DNA from: Gammaproteobacteria bacterium
GTDB taxonomy: Bacteria; Pseudomonadota; Gammaproteobacteria; Steroidobacterales; Steroidobacteraceae
Direction: 5' to 3'
Length of the DNA: 11,729 bases
NCBI GenBank assembly: GCA_003165495.1
Contig: PMMB01000305.1
Location: forward strand, 1-11,729
The position numbers and the translations under genes were made by a program. The notes beneath the pieces were generated by a model. The model saw only the letters and a program-made list of their open reading frames with translations, was not told the DNA's origin and did not search any database. Below are positions 6,108-11,729 of this stretch, piece by piece. Numbering within the stretch: the stretch's first letter is position 1; each line of letters begins with the position of its first letter.

Positions 6108-7826
6108 TCAAATTGGCGCGCGGTAGCCGTAGAATTCGTGATCTTCGTTGTAGCCTCCTTGACCTGCGCCGAGATCGGCAAAATCATGCACGAACTCGAT
6201 TGCCGCGATCCACTTGACCATCTTGAATCCTAGCTCATTCTCGCAGCGCAGCCGCAACGGCGCCCCGTGCAGTACGCTTAGTGGTGCACCGTTCATCTCG
6301 TACGCCAGGATCGTCAATTCGTGGCGCATGTTAGACAAGCTGTGCACGTCGTAGTAACGCCCACCCTCACCGCCGTCGGCGAGCGAGTAGAACACTGCGT
6401 AGCGGGCATCGACCGTCGGTTTCACCAGATCGAGGATGTGGCGCATGGGGATGCCGCCCCACTTGGCCACGCCAGACCATCCCTGAATGCAGAAATGTGT
6501 GGTGATCTGTTCCTGCTTAGGCATTGTCTTGAGCTCCGCATACGAGAGCTCCGTCGCCTTTGCGACGAGCCCATCGATCCTCAGTCGATAATCGGCGAAG
6601 TTATTCTTTACCAATGAGTCGAACTCGGCCGATTGCGGCAATGTGCCATTGAGCCAGAAGTGCGGCGAGATGTCCTTCTCCTTAAGCTGACTGCTCGGAT
6701 CCCACCATTGAGTCATGCTATTGAATGGACGAGCCATGAACGCTCCTATCCGCTGAACGACGCGTGCATGGCGGATCGTGAGCGGCGAGGCCAAGCACCA
6801 CGTCAACGCCAATAACGCCATGGCCGGGACGAAAATTACAATCCCTCTCCATGAGCCATCGTTGAGCCCGGCGAACATCATGTTGAGATTCGCGCGCGCG
6901 CCAGTGATGAACACCAAAGTCACATGGATAAAGATAAAGATCAGGAACCACCACAGCGCGATGAAGTGGATGGAACGAGCGCGTTGACGGTTGAGTGCTC
7001 TGCCGAACCAGCCCAGCCGATTTGAAATTGCAGGACTCTGCATCAAGCCGGTAAGGATGGATGTGGGTGCGGCTATGAACACGGTGATGAAATAAATGAT
7101 TTGCTGCAGGCTGTTATAGCGCGTCCAGCTATGCTCGACGGGAAAGGTGAGCGAGAGATATTGAAGCGCGGTCGAGGCTGCGCTAGGGATCACTTCCCAT
7201 GTTGTCGGCACCAGTCTCAGCCACTGCCCGGATGCGAATAAAACAACGTAGAAGACTACGCCGTTAATCATCCAAAGAAGGGTGATTGAAAAGTGCCACC
7301 ACCGCGCGAGACCGATCGAGTGACGAATTCCGGGGATACCGAACCACGCGGGCAGGGTGACCGAATCGTCTTTAGCAGTCCATATCCGACCGGTCGGAAC
7401 CGCCGTTTGGAAGCGAAACCATTCGGTTCCCGGAGTGCAGTCGCGTTTCCAGTATAGCCGCGGATGGTCGGCGAGAATCTGAACGCCGGCGCGGACGATG
7501 AATGCCAGGAAAAACAGGTTCAGAAAGTGCAATAGCCTGAGCCAGGCGGGAAAACCGTCAGTCACGGCGACGGCAGACGACGGAATGCCTGGATAGCGCT
7601 CGATAAAATCCTGCACCCCCGGAACTTCCCGCAATGCCTGGGCAACGGCCACGCCCATCACCAAAAACAAGAAAATCAGCGGAAGCGCCCAAAGCACGTT
7701 GACCCATCGATGGCCGATTCGAATTTTCGGGACAACCCCTGCCTGCGGCGGCAACCATTTACTCAGTCGGACTCGGTCGTCGGCCGAACTCAGCTTCATT
7801 GCCAAGGGATCGTGCCGCCGCGACAT
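6108..7826 (-). CDS. Membrane cytochrome b fused to a sulfite-oxidase-type molybdopterin oxidoreductase domain
   Basis: A 572-residue fusion. Residues ~40-350 hold six hydrophobic helices (about 41-64, 93-116, 176-200, 240-262, 286-309, 328-350) of a cytochrome b561-like unit. Candidate haem histidines are H39, H100, H178, H287 and H301. Residues ~385-572 are an oxidoreductase molybdopterin-binding domain; HFCIQGWSGVAKWGG holds the expected molybdenum-ligating Cys446, and GAPLRLRCENELGFKMVKWI is the typical second motif. In MsrPQ-like systems these two parts are separate proteins and electrons pass from the quinone pool through haem to the molybdenum centre. There is no Tat or Sec signal, and Arg/Lys residues cluster at the N-terminus, in loops 2-3 and 4-5 and after helix 6, so the Moco domain is predicted to face the cytoplasm. 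It is the last gene of a three-gene operon, 3 nt after the small membrane protein. Substrate unknown. Confidence 0.88.
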   Translation of the reverse strand: MSRRHDPLAMKLSSADDRVRLSKWLPPQAGVVPKIRIGHRWVNVLWALPLIFLFLVMGVAVAQALREVPGVQDFIERYPGIPSSAVAVTDGFPAWLRLLHFLNLFFLAFIVRAGVQILADHPRLYWKRDCTPGTEWFRFQTAVPTGRIWTAKDDSVTLPAWFGIPGIRHSIGLARWWHFSITLLWMINGVVFYVVLFASGQWLRLVPTTWEVIPSAASTALQYLSLTFPVEHSWTRYNSLQQIIYFITVFIAAPTSILTGLMQSPAISNRLGWFGRALNRQRARSIHFIALWWFLIFIFIHVTLVFITGARANLNMMFAGLNDGSWRGIVIFVPAMALLALTWCLASPLTIRHARVVQRIGAFMARPFNSMTQWWDPSSQLKEKDISPHFWLNGTLPQSAEFDSLVKNNFADYRLRIDGLVAKATELSYAELKTMPKQEQITTHFCIQGWSGVAKWGGIPMRHILDLVKPTVDARYAVFYSLADGGEGGRYYDVHSLSNMRHELTILAYEMNGAPLSVLHGAPLRLRCENELGFKMVKWIAAIEFVHDFADLGAGQGGYNEDHEFYGYRAPI

Positions 7827-7829
7827 GTC

Positions 7830-8024
7830 CTAATGGCCTCCGCAGGTATTTATGTTGTAGTCGTCAGTAGATAGCGTCCTTTTGTCAGTTAATGGCTTCC
7901 TAAACCGGAAATTCTGTGTGTGGGTTGATGATCGCGGGAAGGCGATCGCGACGAGGAGCAAGATCCACTTGAGCACGTTGCTAATGGGATCAATCGAATG
8001 ATCGGCGACCGATTCTAAGTCCAC
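7830..8024 (-). CDS. Small single-helix membrane protein of unknown function
   Basis: A 64-residue product starting at GTG (8024), chosen because a textbook AAAGGAG (8031-8037) lies 6 nt upstream. Residues ~13-29 (ISNVLKWILLLVAIAF) form one hydrophobic helix. The rest is polar and basic (FRFRKPLTDKR) and ends TDDYNINTCGGH. I recognise no family. The start is 27 nt after the NnrS stop and its stop is 3 nt before the cytochrome b/Moco start, so it is co-transcribed with both. It could be a small accessory subunit of the oxidoreductase. It could also be the N-terminal stub of a larger haem-copper or nitric-oxide-reductase-like membrane protein cut short by a frameshift; I could not find a continuing frame that proves this. 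Confidence 0.6.
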   Translation of the reverse strand: MDLESVADHSIDPISNVLKWILLLVAIAFPRSSTHTQNFRFRKPLTDKRTLSTDDYNINTCGGH

Positions 8025-8030
8025 GGTGAT

Positions 8031-8037
8031 CTCCTTT
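8031..8037 (-). promoter_or_regulatory. Strong Shine-Dalgarno for the small membrane protein
   Basis: AAAGGAG on the minus strand, 6 nt before the GTG start at 8024. It supports a non-ATG start and real translation of the short ORF. Confidence 0.7.
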
Positions 8038-8051
8038 ATTCGATGGCTGCA

Positions 8052-9242
8052 CTACCCGGCCTTACAGTCAACTCGTGGACCCCACAGGATCGGTGCGTAA
8101 ACAAAGACGAAGAGAGCAAATGCGGTTGTCCAGAGAAAGGCACTCCCGATGATCACGACCCGGTAATTCAGCCGAAAAGCCGACAGTCCAAATACCCGTA
8201 TCACAGCCGCCGCGGTGAGCAACAGGTAGGCAAGCGTGATCAGGGGATCCACGATCAGTGCTCGGCCGGTATGCCCGAGCGAGGCTCGGGTCATGACCGC
8301 TAGGATCATCGTCGCTAAGGCGCCGATGGTGAGCGCGTGGAGCCAGAACGCGGCGAACGCGGCGCCGGACAACAAGGCAACGGCCTTCAGTGCCAGCCCA
8401 ACAGGCAACCAGGCGTAGCTTAAATGTAGGACCCACACGATCGGCTGACGCAGCGTCCGCCACGTTGCCCATTGCAGCAACCGCACGGCCTGAATGCTTG
8501 CCGTCACGGCCGCGATCACCCCGGCGACTCGGCTTTCCGGCCAGAACACATCGCTCAGCGTCACCGCGACCATTCCAGCAATGGCGAGCCCCGTTAGGAT
8601 GGGCCTGTTGTGGACGGCATCCTCCAATCCGAGCGGGCGCAAGGCCGAACTCGTAAACGACGGGACGATGCGCCCGCCGATTACCGTGACCAATACCAGC
8701 ACGATATCAATGCCGACGTGCAGCGCATGCAGCGCGAGCGGCGGATTATTACGAATCAGTCCGATTTGAAACACGAGATCCGTGAGCCAAAACAGTGCGA
8801 GCACCGCCAGTAGCGGGGTATTACGGCTGCGGGAGCGAAGCAGCGGTCGAGCAACCAAAACCGCGAGCGCAGGGAGAAACGCCAAATCTACTGCGGCGAT
8901 CAACACCGCGGGCCACAGCGCTGAGCTTGCGATCAATACGCGAGCCGCGATCCAGATGCTTGTGAGAATGATGAGCGGGCGGCCGGAAAATCCTTTCTGA
9001 CCGGTCCAGCTCGGCACGGCGGTGAGCAAGAAGCCCGCCATTGCGGTCGCGATAAGGCCAAACAACATTTCGTGGGCGTGCCATAGCATCGGTGACCAGG
9101 ACGAGCCAAGCGGAGTGCCGGTGACAAAGCTTAATGCCCAGAGCGGTACTAAGAGCATTGCGGCGATACCCGCTAGGAGAAAGTTGGATCGGAAGCCATA
9201 GGCGAATAGATTCGAATGCATCACTGACTGCTCAGAACTCAT
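8052..9242 (-). CDS. nnrS: NnrS family membrane protein
   Basis: A 396-residue, about twelve-helix inner-membrane protein. Family marks are WHAHEMLFG (54-62) followed by AGFLLTAVPSWTG (69-81), GGRIVPSFT (189-197), and HALTIGALATMILAVMTRASL with GHTGR (302-327). The histidine-rich motifs are where haem or copper is thought to bind. NnrS proteins are associated with denitrification and nitric-oxide stress; the exact reaction is not established. I place the start at the ATG at 9242, since AGAGGG lies 8 nt upstream; the GTG at 9251 has no suitably spaced site. It heads the operon with the small membrane protein and the cytochrome b/Moco fusion and is divergent from a MarR regulator 215 bp away. 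No denitrification reductase gene is visible in the window. Confidence 0.93.
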   Translation of the reverse strand: MSSEQSVMHSNLFAYGFRSNFLLAGIAAMLLVPLWALSFVTGTPLGSSWSPMLWHAHEMLFGLIATAMAGFLLTAVPSWTGQKGFSGRPLIILTSIWIAARVLIASSALWPAVLIAAVDLAFLPALAVLVARPLLRSRSRNTPLLAVLALFWLTDLVFQIGLIRNNPPLALHALHVGIDIVLVLVTVIGGRIVPSFTSSALRPLGLEDAVHNRPILTGLAIAGMVAVTLSDVFWPESRVAGVIAAVTASIQAVRLLQWATWRTLRQPIVWVLHLSYAWLPVGLALKAVALLSGAAFAAFWLHALTIGALATMILAVMTRASLGHTGRALIVDPLITLAYLLLTAAAVIRVFGLSAFRLNYRVVIIGSAFLWTTAFALFVFVYAPILWGPRVDCKAG

Positions 9243-9381
9243 AAGAGGCACCCTCTACATCTTCAGACGGTCTGTGATGGGGCATGTACGTTTGGTATCC
9301 GCGGGTTTCCTTTCTAGACGGCCGCGACCGCGATCTGGGCTGAATTTCAGATCATCGCCGGGACCCTCGATCAGGGGTGTA

Positions 9382-9414
9382 GTGAACAATGAGTTATTTG
9401 CCGTGAATAATGTG
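9382..9414. repeat. Two direct repeats, 21-bp period, in the nnrS-marR intergenic region
   Basis: GTGAACAATGAG (9382-9393) and GTGAATAATGTG (9403-9414) match at 10 of 12 positions and are exactly two helical turns apart. They sit in the 215-bp divergent promoter region, next to the MarR-like palindrome. Possible sites for a second regulator or a tandem dimer. Confidence 0.5.
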
Positions 9415-9425
9415 TGGTGCGTAAT

Positions 9426-9442
9426 ATATCGTATCGCGATAT
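9426..9442. promoter_or_regulatory. MarR-operator-like palindrome upstream of the second MarR gene
   Basis: ATATCG and CGATAT arms surround a 5-nt centre (ATATCGTATCGCGATAT). It has the same ATATC-N7-GATAT form and 17-bp length as the core of the palindrome at 1028-1060. It ends 15 bp before the MarR start and overlaps a possible -10 (TATGAT, 9440-9445), which fits autorepression and control of the divergent nnrS operon. Confidence 0.65.
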
Positions 9443-9457
9443 GATTAGCCAAAGGCC

Positions 9458-9889
9458 ATGAAGCGATCAAACGGGCATCATCATTCACGGAAACTGACAA
9501 AATCCGACTACGAAGCGCTCGCGCAGTTTCGTTATCTCATGAGAAAGTACGTAGGCTTCAGCGAAGCGGCAGCCCACGAAGCGGATCTGACCACTCAGCA
9601 ACATCAGGCACTATTGGCGATCCGCGGCTTTCCGGGCCGGGAACGCATAACCGTTGGAGAACTGGCCGAACGGCTCAATGTGCGCCACCACAGTGTCGTA
9701 GGGCTCATCGATCGTCTGTCCGTAAGGGATCTAGTCTGTCGCCGACGCGATGCAATTGATGGGCGACGAGTGTTGATCGAGCTCAGCTCCAAGGGGCGGT
9801 TGCTGCTCGCAGGATTGTCTCTGGTGCACCGCGATGAGTTACGCCGGCTGGCGCCGATGCTGAAGCAGCTGCTGGCTCACGTCGAGTGA
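9458..9889 (+). CDS. MarR-type winged-helix transcriptional regulator (second paralogue)
   Basis: A 143-residue MarR protein. It shows the dimerisation helix (YEALAQFRYLMRKYVGFSEA), GFPGR, VGELAERLNVRHHSVVGLID as the helix-turn-helix, and a wing around RRRDAIDGRRVLIELS. It aligns without gaps to the first MarR protein over ~120 residues. It is transcribed away from nnrS, and a palindrome of the same type as the first regulator's lies just before its start, so it probably represses itself and the nnrS operon. The ATG at 9458 follows AAAGG at only 2-4 nt, a poor spacing, so initiation may be weak or from a very short leader. It has a single Cys near the wing; the N-terminal sensing Cys of OhrR-type members is absent. 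Effector unknown. Confidence 0.92.
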   Translation: MKRSNGHHHSRKLTKSDYEALAQFRYLMRKYVGFSEAAAHEADLTTQQHQALLAIRGFPGRERITVGELAERLNVRHHSVVGLIDRLSVRDLVCRRRDAIDGRRVLIELSSKGRLLLAGLSLVHRDELRRLAPMLKQLLAHVE

Positions 9890-9977
9890 AAGTCAAACCT
9901 GGGCGTTTCGACAAGCTGTCATCGATAGCAACTAGGACCGTGTTCGGCGAAAGGCCAAGATTTCAGTAGGAGAAAAC

Positions 9978-10067
9978 ATGTACGGCCGTTACGTATCTTG
10001 TTGCGTTCTGAATAAATCAGCCATGCTGATGATCGCTTCCGCAATTTCGAATACCCGCTTGTTCTGA
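9978..10067 (+). CDS. Stub ORF of 29 codons with a good ribosome binding site
   Basis: TAGGAG lies about 5 nt before the ATG, which opens MYGRYVSCCVLNKSAMLMIA and then stops. Most of it runs antisense to the ANTAR remnant, so only the first few codons may be original. It is best read as the beginning of a gene downstream of the MarR gene that was cut off when the ANTAR fragment was joined. It could also be chance. Confidence 0.25.
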   Translation: MYGRYVSCCVLNKSAMLMIASAISNTRLF

Positions 10068-10099
10068 TTCATAGCCGTCTGCCGCAGCAACGTGTAGAT
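9989..10099 (-). pseudogene. C-terminal remnant of an ANTAR-domain (NasT/AmiR-type) antiterminator
   Basis: The last 36 codons of a minus-strand frame read IYTLLRQTAMNQNKRV then FEIAEAIISMADLFR, which fits the three-helix RNA-binding ANTAR domain: Y..LR..AM, a basic stretch, then a hydrophobic helix. Such proteins are response regulators that stop transcription termination, often in nitrate/nitrite assimilation operons. The receiver domain and the start of the ANTAR domain are absent; upstream, the frame runs at once into the 27-bp repeat at 10101. The fragment is therefore a scar of a larger gene interrupted at the repeat. Confidence 0.6.
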
Positions 10100-10100
10100 C

Positions 10101-10127
10101 CCAAGGGGAGATTCGTCAAAAAATAGG
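10101..10127 (+). repeat. 27-bp dispersed repeat, copy B
   Basis: One mismatch to copy A at 3027-3053. Its left edge coincides with the break in the ANTAR remnant and its right edge with the first base (GTGCG) of the group II intron fragment. Confidence 0.8.
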
Positions 10128-10258
10128 GTGCGCCGGGATAAAACCGGCGAGGAGTTAGTGGTGAAAGTCCACCGCGATGTAAGGAATAGCGATCGACATC
10201 GGCCCCGAGCCGTGCGGCGGCATCCGCGAGGATGCAGCCGAAGCGTCGGTAGGGGAAC
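10128..10258 (+). ncRNA. 5' fragment of a group II intron (domain I), no reverse transcriptase
   Basis: The stretch begins GTGCG, the usual first bases of group II introns. A stem follows at once (CGCCGG and CCGGCG around a short loop), then TTAGTGGTGAAAGTCCACC and a later CCCGAGCCGTGCGG ... GAAGCGTCGG ... AGGGGAAC pattern that I associate with domain I of bacterial introns. Nothing resembling domain V or a maturase/reverse transcriptase follows; after about 130 nt the sequence becomes a VOC protein remnant. Having the 5' end without the 3' end means later deletion, since failed retrohoming normally loses the 5' end. A cobalamin riboswitch was considered but fits less well. Confidence 0.6.
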
Positions 10259-10540
10259 ATGCAGGCCAAGGATCCGGCGCAGATGGCGGCACGCTGGGCG
10301 CAGGTTCTCGGCCGCGCGGCCGTCGAGGATACGGGAGTTTGGCGCATTCGATTGGACGATGGTGAAATCCGGTTCACCGTCGACAGCGATGGGCGCGGAG
10401 AGGGCCTCGGCGCCTTTGATATCTTGGTTCGCGACATTGACGCGGTCCACGCCAACGCCGCGGCCCGGGGTTTGCTCGAGCCAGACGGGACTGTCATGCT
10501 CGCGGCTACGCGCGCGCGATTAATCAGGTGGAAACTATGA
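10259..10540 (+). pseudogene. C-terminal half of a VOC (glyoxalase-fold) family protein
   Basis: 93 codons reading QAKDPAQMAARWAQVLGRA, then DDGEIRFTVDSDGRGEGLGA, FDILVRDIDAVHANAAARGL and GTVMLAATRARLI. This is the second half of VOC proteins of about 200 residues, including the native C-terminus; the first glyoxalase-like module is missing. The frame is closed upstream by TAG at 10250. The ATG at 10259 is preceded by AGGGG inside the intron fragment, so intron RNA may supply the ribosome binding site. The stop overlaps the start of the flavin amine oxidase (ATGA), so even a defective product could keep the next gene translated by coupling. Enzymatic activity of the half-protein is unlikely. 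Confidence 0.7.
10526..10531 (+). promoter_or_regulatory. Shine-Dalgarno of the flavin amine oxidase
   Basis: AGGTGG, 5 nt before the ATG at 10537, inside the end of the VOC remnant. Confidence 0.6.
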
Positions 10541-11729
10541 CCGAGAATTCTGGAACCGCGATTTCGCGGCGACGTCTGTTGACGATGATCGGCTTGAGCG
10601 CTGGCGGTACCGTGATGTACCAAGCGATGCACAGTCTCGGGCAGGCGGCGGAATCCAATTTCCAGGGGCCGATCCGTTTGAGCGCCGCCCCGAAGGGCGC
10701 CTCGGTTCTGGTGTTGGGTGCCGGAATTGCCGGACTGGTCGCCGCTTACGAATTACGCAACGCCGGCTACAAGGTGCAGGTGCTGGAATACAACGCACGC
10801 GCGGGCGGCCGCAACTGGACGCTGCGTGGCGGCGATCGTTATACGGAATTGGGAGGAGAGACCCAAGAGTGTCATTTTGATCCGGGCCTGTACATCAATC
10901 CGGGTCCATGGCGCTTGCCGTATCACCATCGCGGCATGCTCAGCTACTGCAAGCGGCTGGGAGTCGCGCTAGAACCGTTTGTGCAGATCAATCACAACGC
11001 CTACTTGCATAGCCGCAAGGCGTTTGGCGGCAAGCCACAGCGGCTGCGCACCGTTAAAGCAGACTACGATGGCCATATCGCGGAGCTGTTGGCAAAGGCA
11101 ACGCAAAGCCATGCGCTCGATGCCGAGGTGAGCGCCGAGGATCAAGAGATATTGCTCTCCGCGCTGCGCTCGAGCGGTGCGCTCGACAAGAATTATCGGT
11201 TCGTCAAAGGGCCCGACAGCAGCGACCGGCGCGGCTTCGAACGCGATCCGGGCGGCGGCTTAAGCGCAAGACCGGTGTATTCGGAACCGGTTGCCCTGAG
11301 GGACTTGTTGAGATCGGGCCTTTGGGGCGCACTCTCCATTGGCGCACTGTACGACATGCAAACGACGATGTTCCAGCCGGTGGGCGGCATGGGTCAGGTG
11401 GGCCAGGCGTTCGCGCGTGAGCTCGCGCCGCTGATTCGCTACAACGCCAAGGTGGTTGAGATTCATCAGGACGAACGCGGTGTCAGTGCCACCTATGAGG
11501 ATACCAGTGCAGGGTCCGGCCGGCAGACGGCAAAGGCCGACTGGTGCATCTGCACGATTCCGCTGTCGATCCTAGGCCAGATACCCATGAACGTCGGCGC
11601 ACCGATGGCCAAGGCGATCGCCGCGGTTCCTTACTGCACGGGACTCAAAGTGGGCCTGCAATTCAAACGTCGCTTCTGGGAGGAGGACGAGCAAATCTAC
11701 GGCGGCATCACGTATACCGACTTGCCGAT
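10537..11729 (+). CDS. Tat-exported flavin monoamine oxidase family protein (3' end outside window)
   Basis: 397 codons are visible and the frame is open at the right edge. The N-terminus has a twin-arginine signal (SRRRLLTMIGLSAGG, residues 10-24, with a likely cut after SLGQAA). The FAD-binding Rossmann motif VLGAGIAGLVAAYELRNAG lies at 59-77, with the acidic Glu84 and then ARAGGR (87-92). The later WCICTIPLSILGQIP is typical of the amine oxidase fold. Members oxidise amines or amino acids to imines with release of hydrogen peroxide; the substrate is unknown. Export by Tat means it folds with FAD in the cytoplasm and acts in the periplasm. AGGTGG (10526-10531) lies 5 nt before the ATG, which overlaps the stop of the VOC remnant. 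Confidence 0.92.
   Translation, partial: MTENSGTAISRRRLLTMIGLSAGGTVMYQAMHSLGQAAESNFQGPIRLSAAPKGASVLVLGAGIAGLVAAYELRNAGYKVQVLEYNARAGGRNWTLRGGDRYTELGGETQECHFDPGLYINPGPWRLPYHHRGMLSYCKRLGVALEPFVQINHNAYLHSRKAFGGKPQRLRTVKADYDGHIAELLAKATQSHALDAEVSAEDQEILLSALRSSGALDKNYRFVKGPDSSDRRGFERDPGGGLSARPVYSEPVALRDLLRSGLWGALSIGALYDMQTTMFQPVGGMGQVGQAFARELAPLIRYNAKVVEIHQDERGVSATYEDTSAGSGRQTAKADWCICTIPLSILGQIPMNVGAPMAKAIAAVPYCTGLKVGLQFKRRFWEEDEQIYGGITYTDLP

Noticed and set aside
9395..9410. FNR/Dnr-type site suggested by TTATT and AATAA arms
   Set aside because: Spacing and half-sites do not match TTGAT-N4-ATCAA; the arms arise from the 12-bp direct repeats.
10128..10258. Cobalamin riboswitch, suggested by GGTGAAAGTCC and a later CCGAG
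   Set aside because: The usual order of B12-box elements is not found, and the GTGCG start with an immediate stem plus the boundary at the repeat fit a group II intron better.
1..11729. CRISPR arrays, tRNA or rRNA genes
   Set aside because: No regularly spaced repeats and no tRNA-like cloverleaf or rRNA sequence noticed on either strand.

Overview
The window reads as a piece of a moderately high-GC bacterial chromosome, most likely from a proteobacterium. That guess rests on the gene families (OFA-type MFS transporter, NnrS, ClC-CBS channel with a MarR regulator, Tat-exported flavin amine oxidase) and on strong AGGAGG-like ribosome binding sites; no ribosomal RNA or other phylogenetic marker is present, so a closer placement is not possible. 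It looks like an accessory region: intact genes alternate with scars of deletion and mobile DNA.

Layout. 1-589 (-) is a ClC chloride channel gene that has lost its whole channel body and carries a frameshift near the left edge. It is translationally coupled to the MarR-type regulator at 586-1002 (-). A perfect 33-bp palindrome (1028-1060) covers the regulator's promoter region. 1248-2909 (+) is a large OFA-family MFS transporter with an extra C-terminal helix. 2910-3804 holds no large gene; it contains one copy of a 27-bp repeat, hairpins, a good promoter and a 46-codon proline-rich ORF. 3805-5850 (-) is a complete transketolase. 6108-9242 (-) is a tight three-gene operon: NnrS, a 64-residue single-helix protein, and a cytochrome b/molybdopterin oxidoreductase fusion. 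Divergent from it is a second MarR-type regulator (9458-9889, +), a paralogue of the first, with a related operator-like palindrome. 9890-10540 is a patchwork: a stub ORF, an ANTAR-domain remnant (-), the second copy of the 27-bp repeat, the 5' end of what looks like a group II intron starting exactly where the repeat ends, and the C-terminal half of a VOC (glyoxalase-fold) protein. The VOC remnant overlaps by ATGA the start of a Tat-exported flavin amine oxidase that runs off the right edge.

How the parts may work together. The two MarR paralogues and their matching ATATC-N7-GATAT palindromes suggest a shared regulatory logic at two loci: one controls a (now decayed) anion channel and perhaps the OFA transporter, the other controls NnrS and a membrane-bound molybdenum oxidoreductase. 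NnrS is linked in other bacteria to nitrogen-oxide stress, and ANTAR proteins of the NasT type to nitrate/nitrite assimilation, so a nitrogen-oxide or redox-stress theme is plausible but is inference. The most novel-looking unit is the NnrS - small membrane protein - cytochrome b/Moco fusion operon, whose charge pattern puts the molybdenum domain on the cytoplasmic side.
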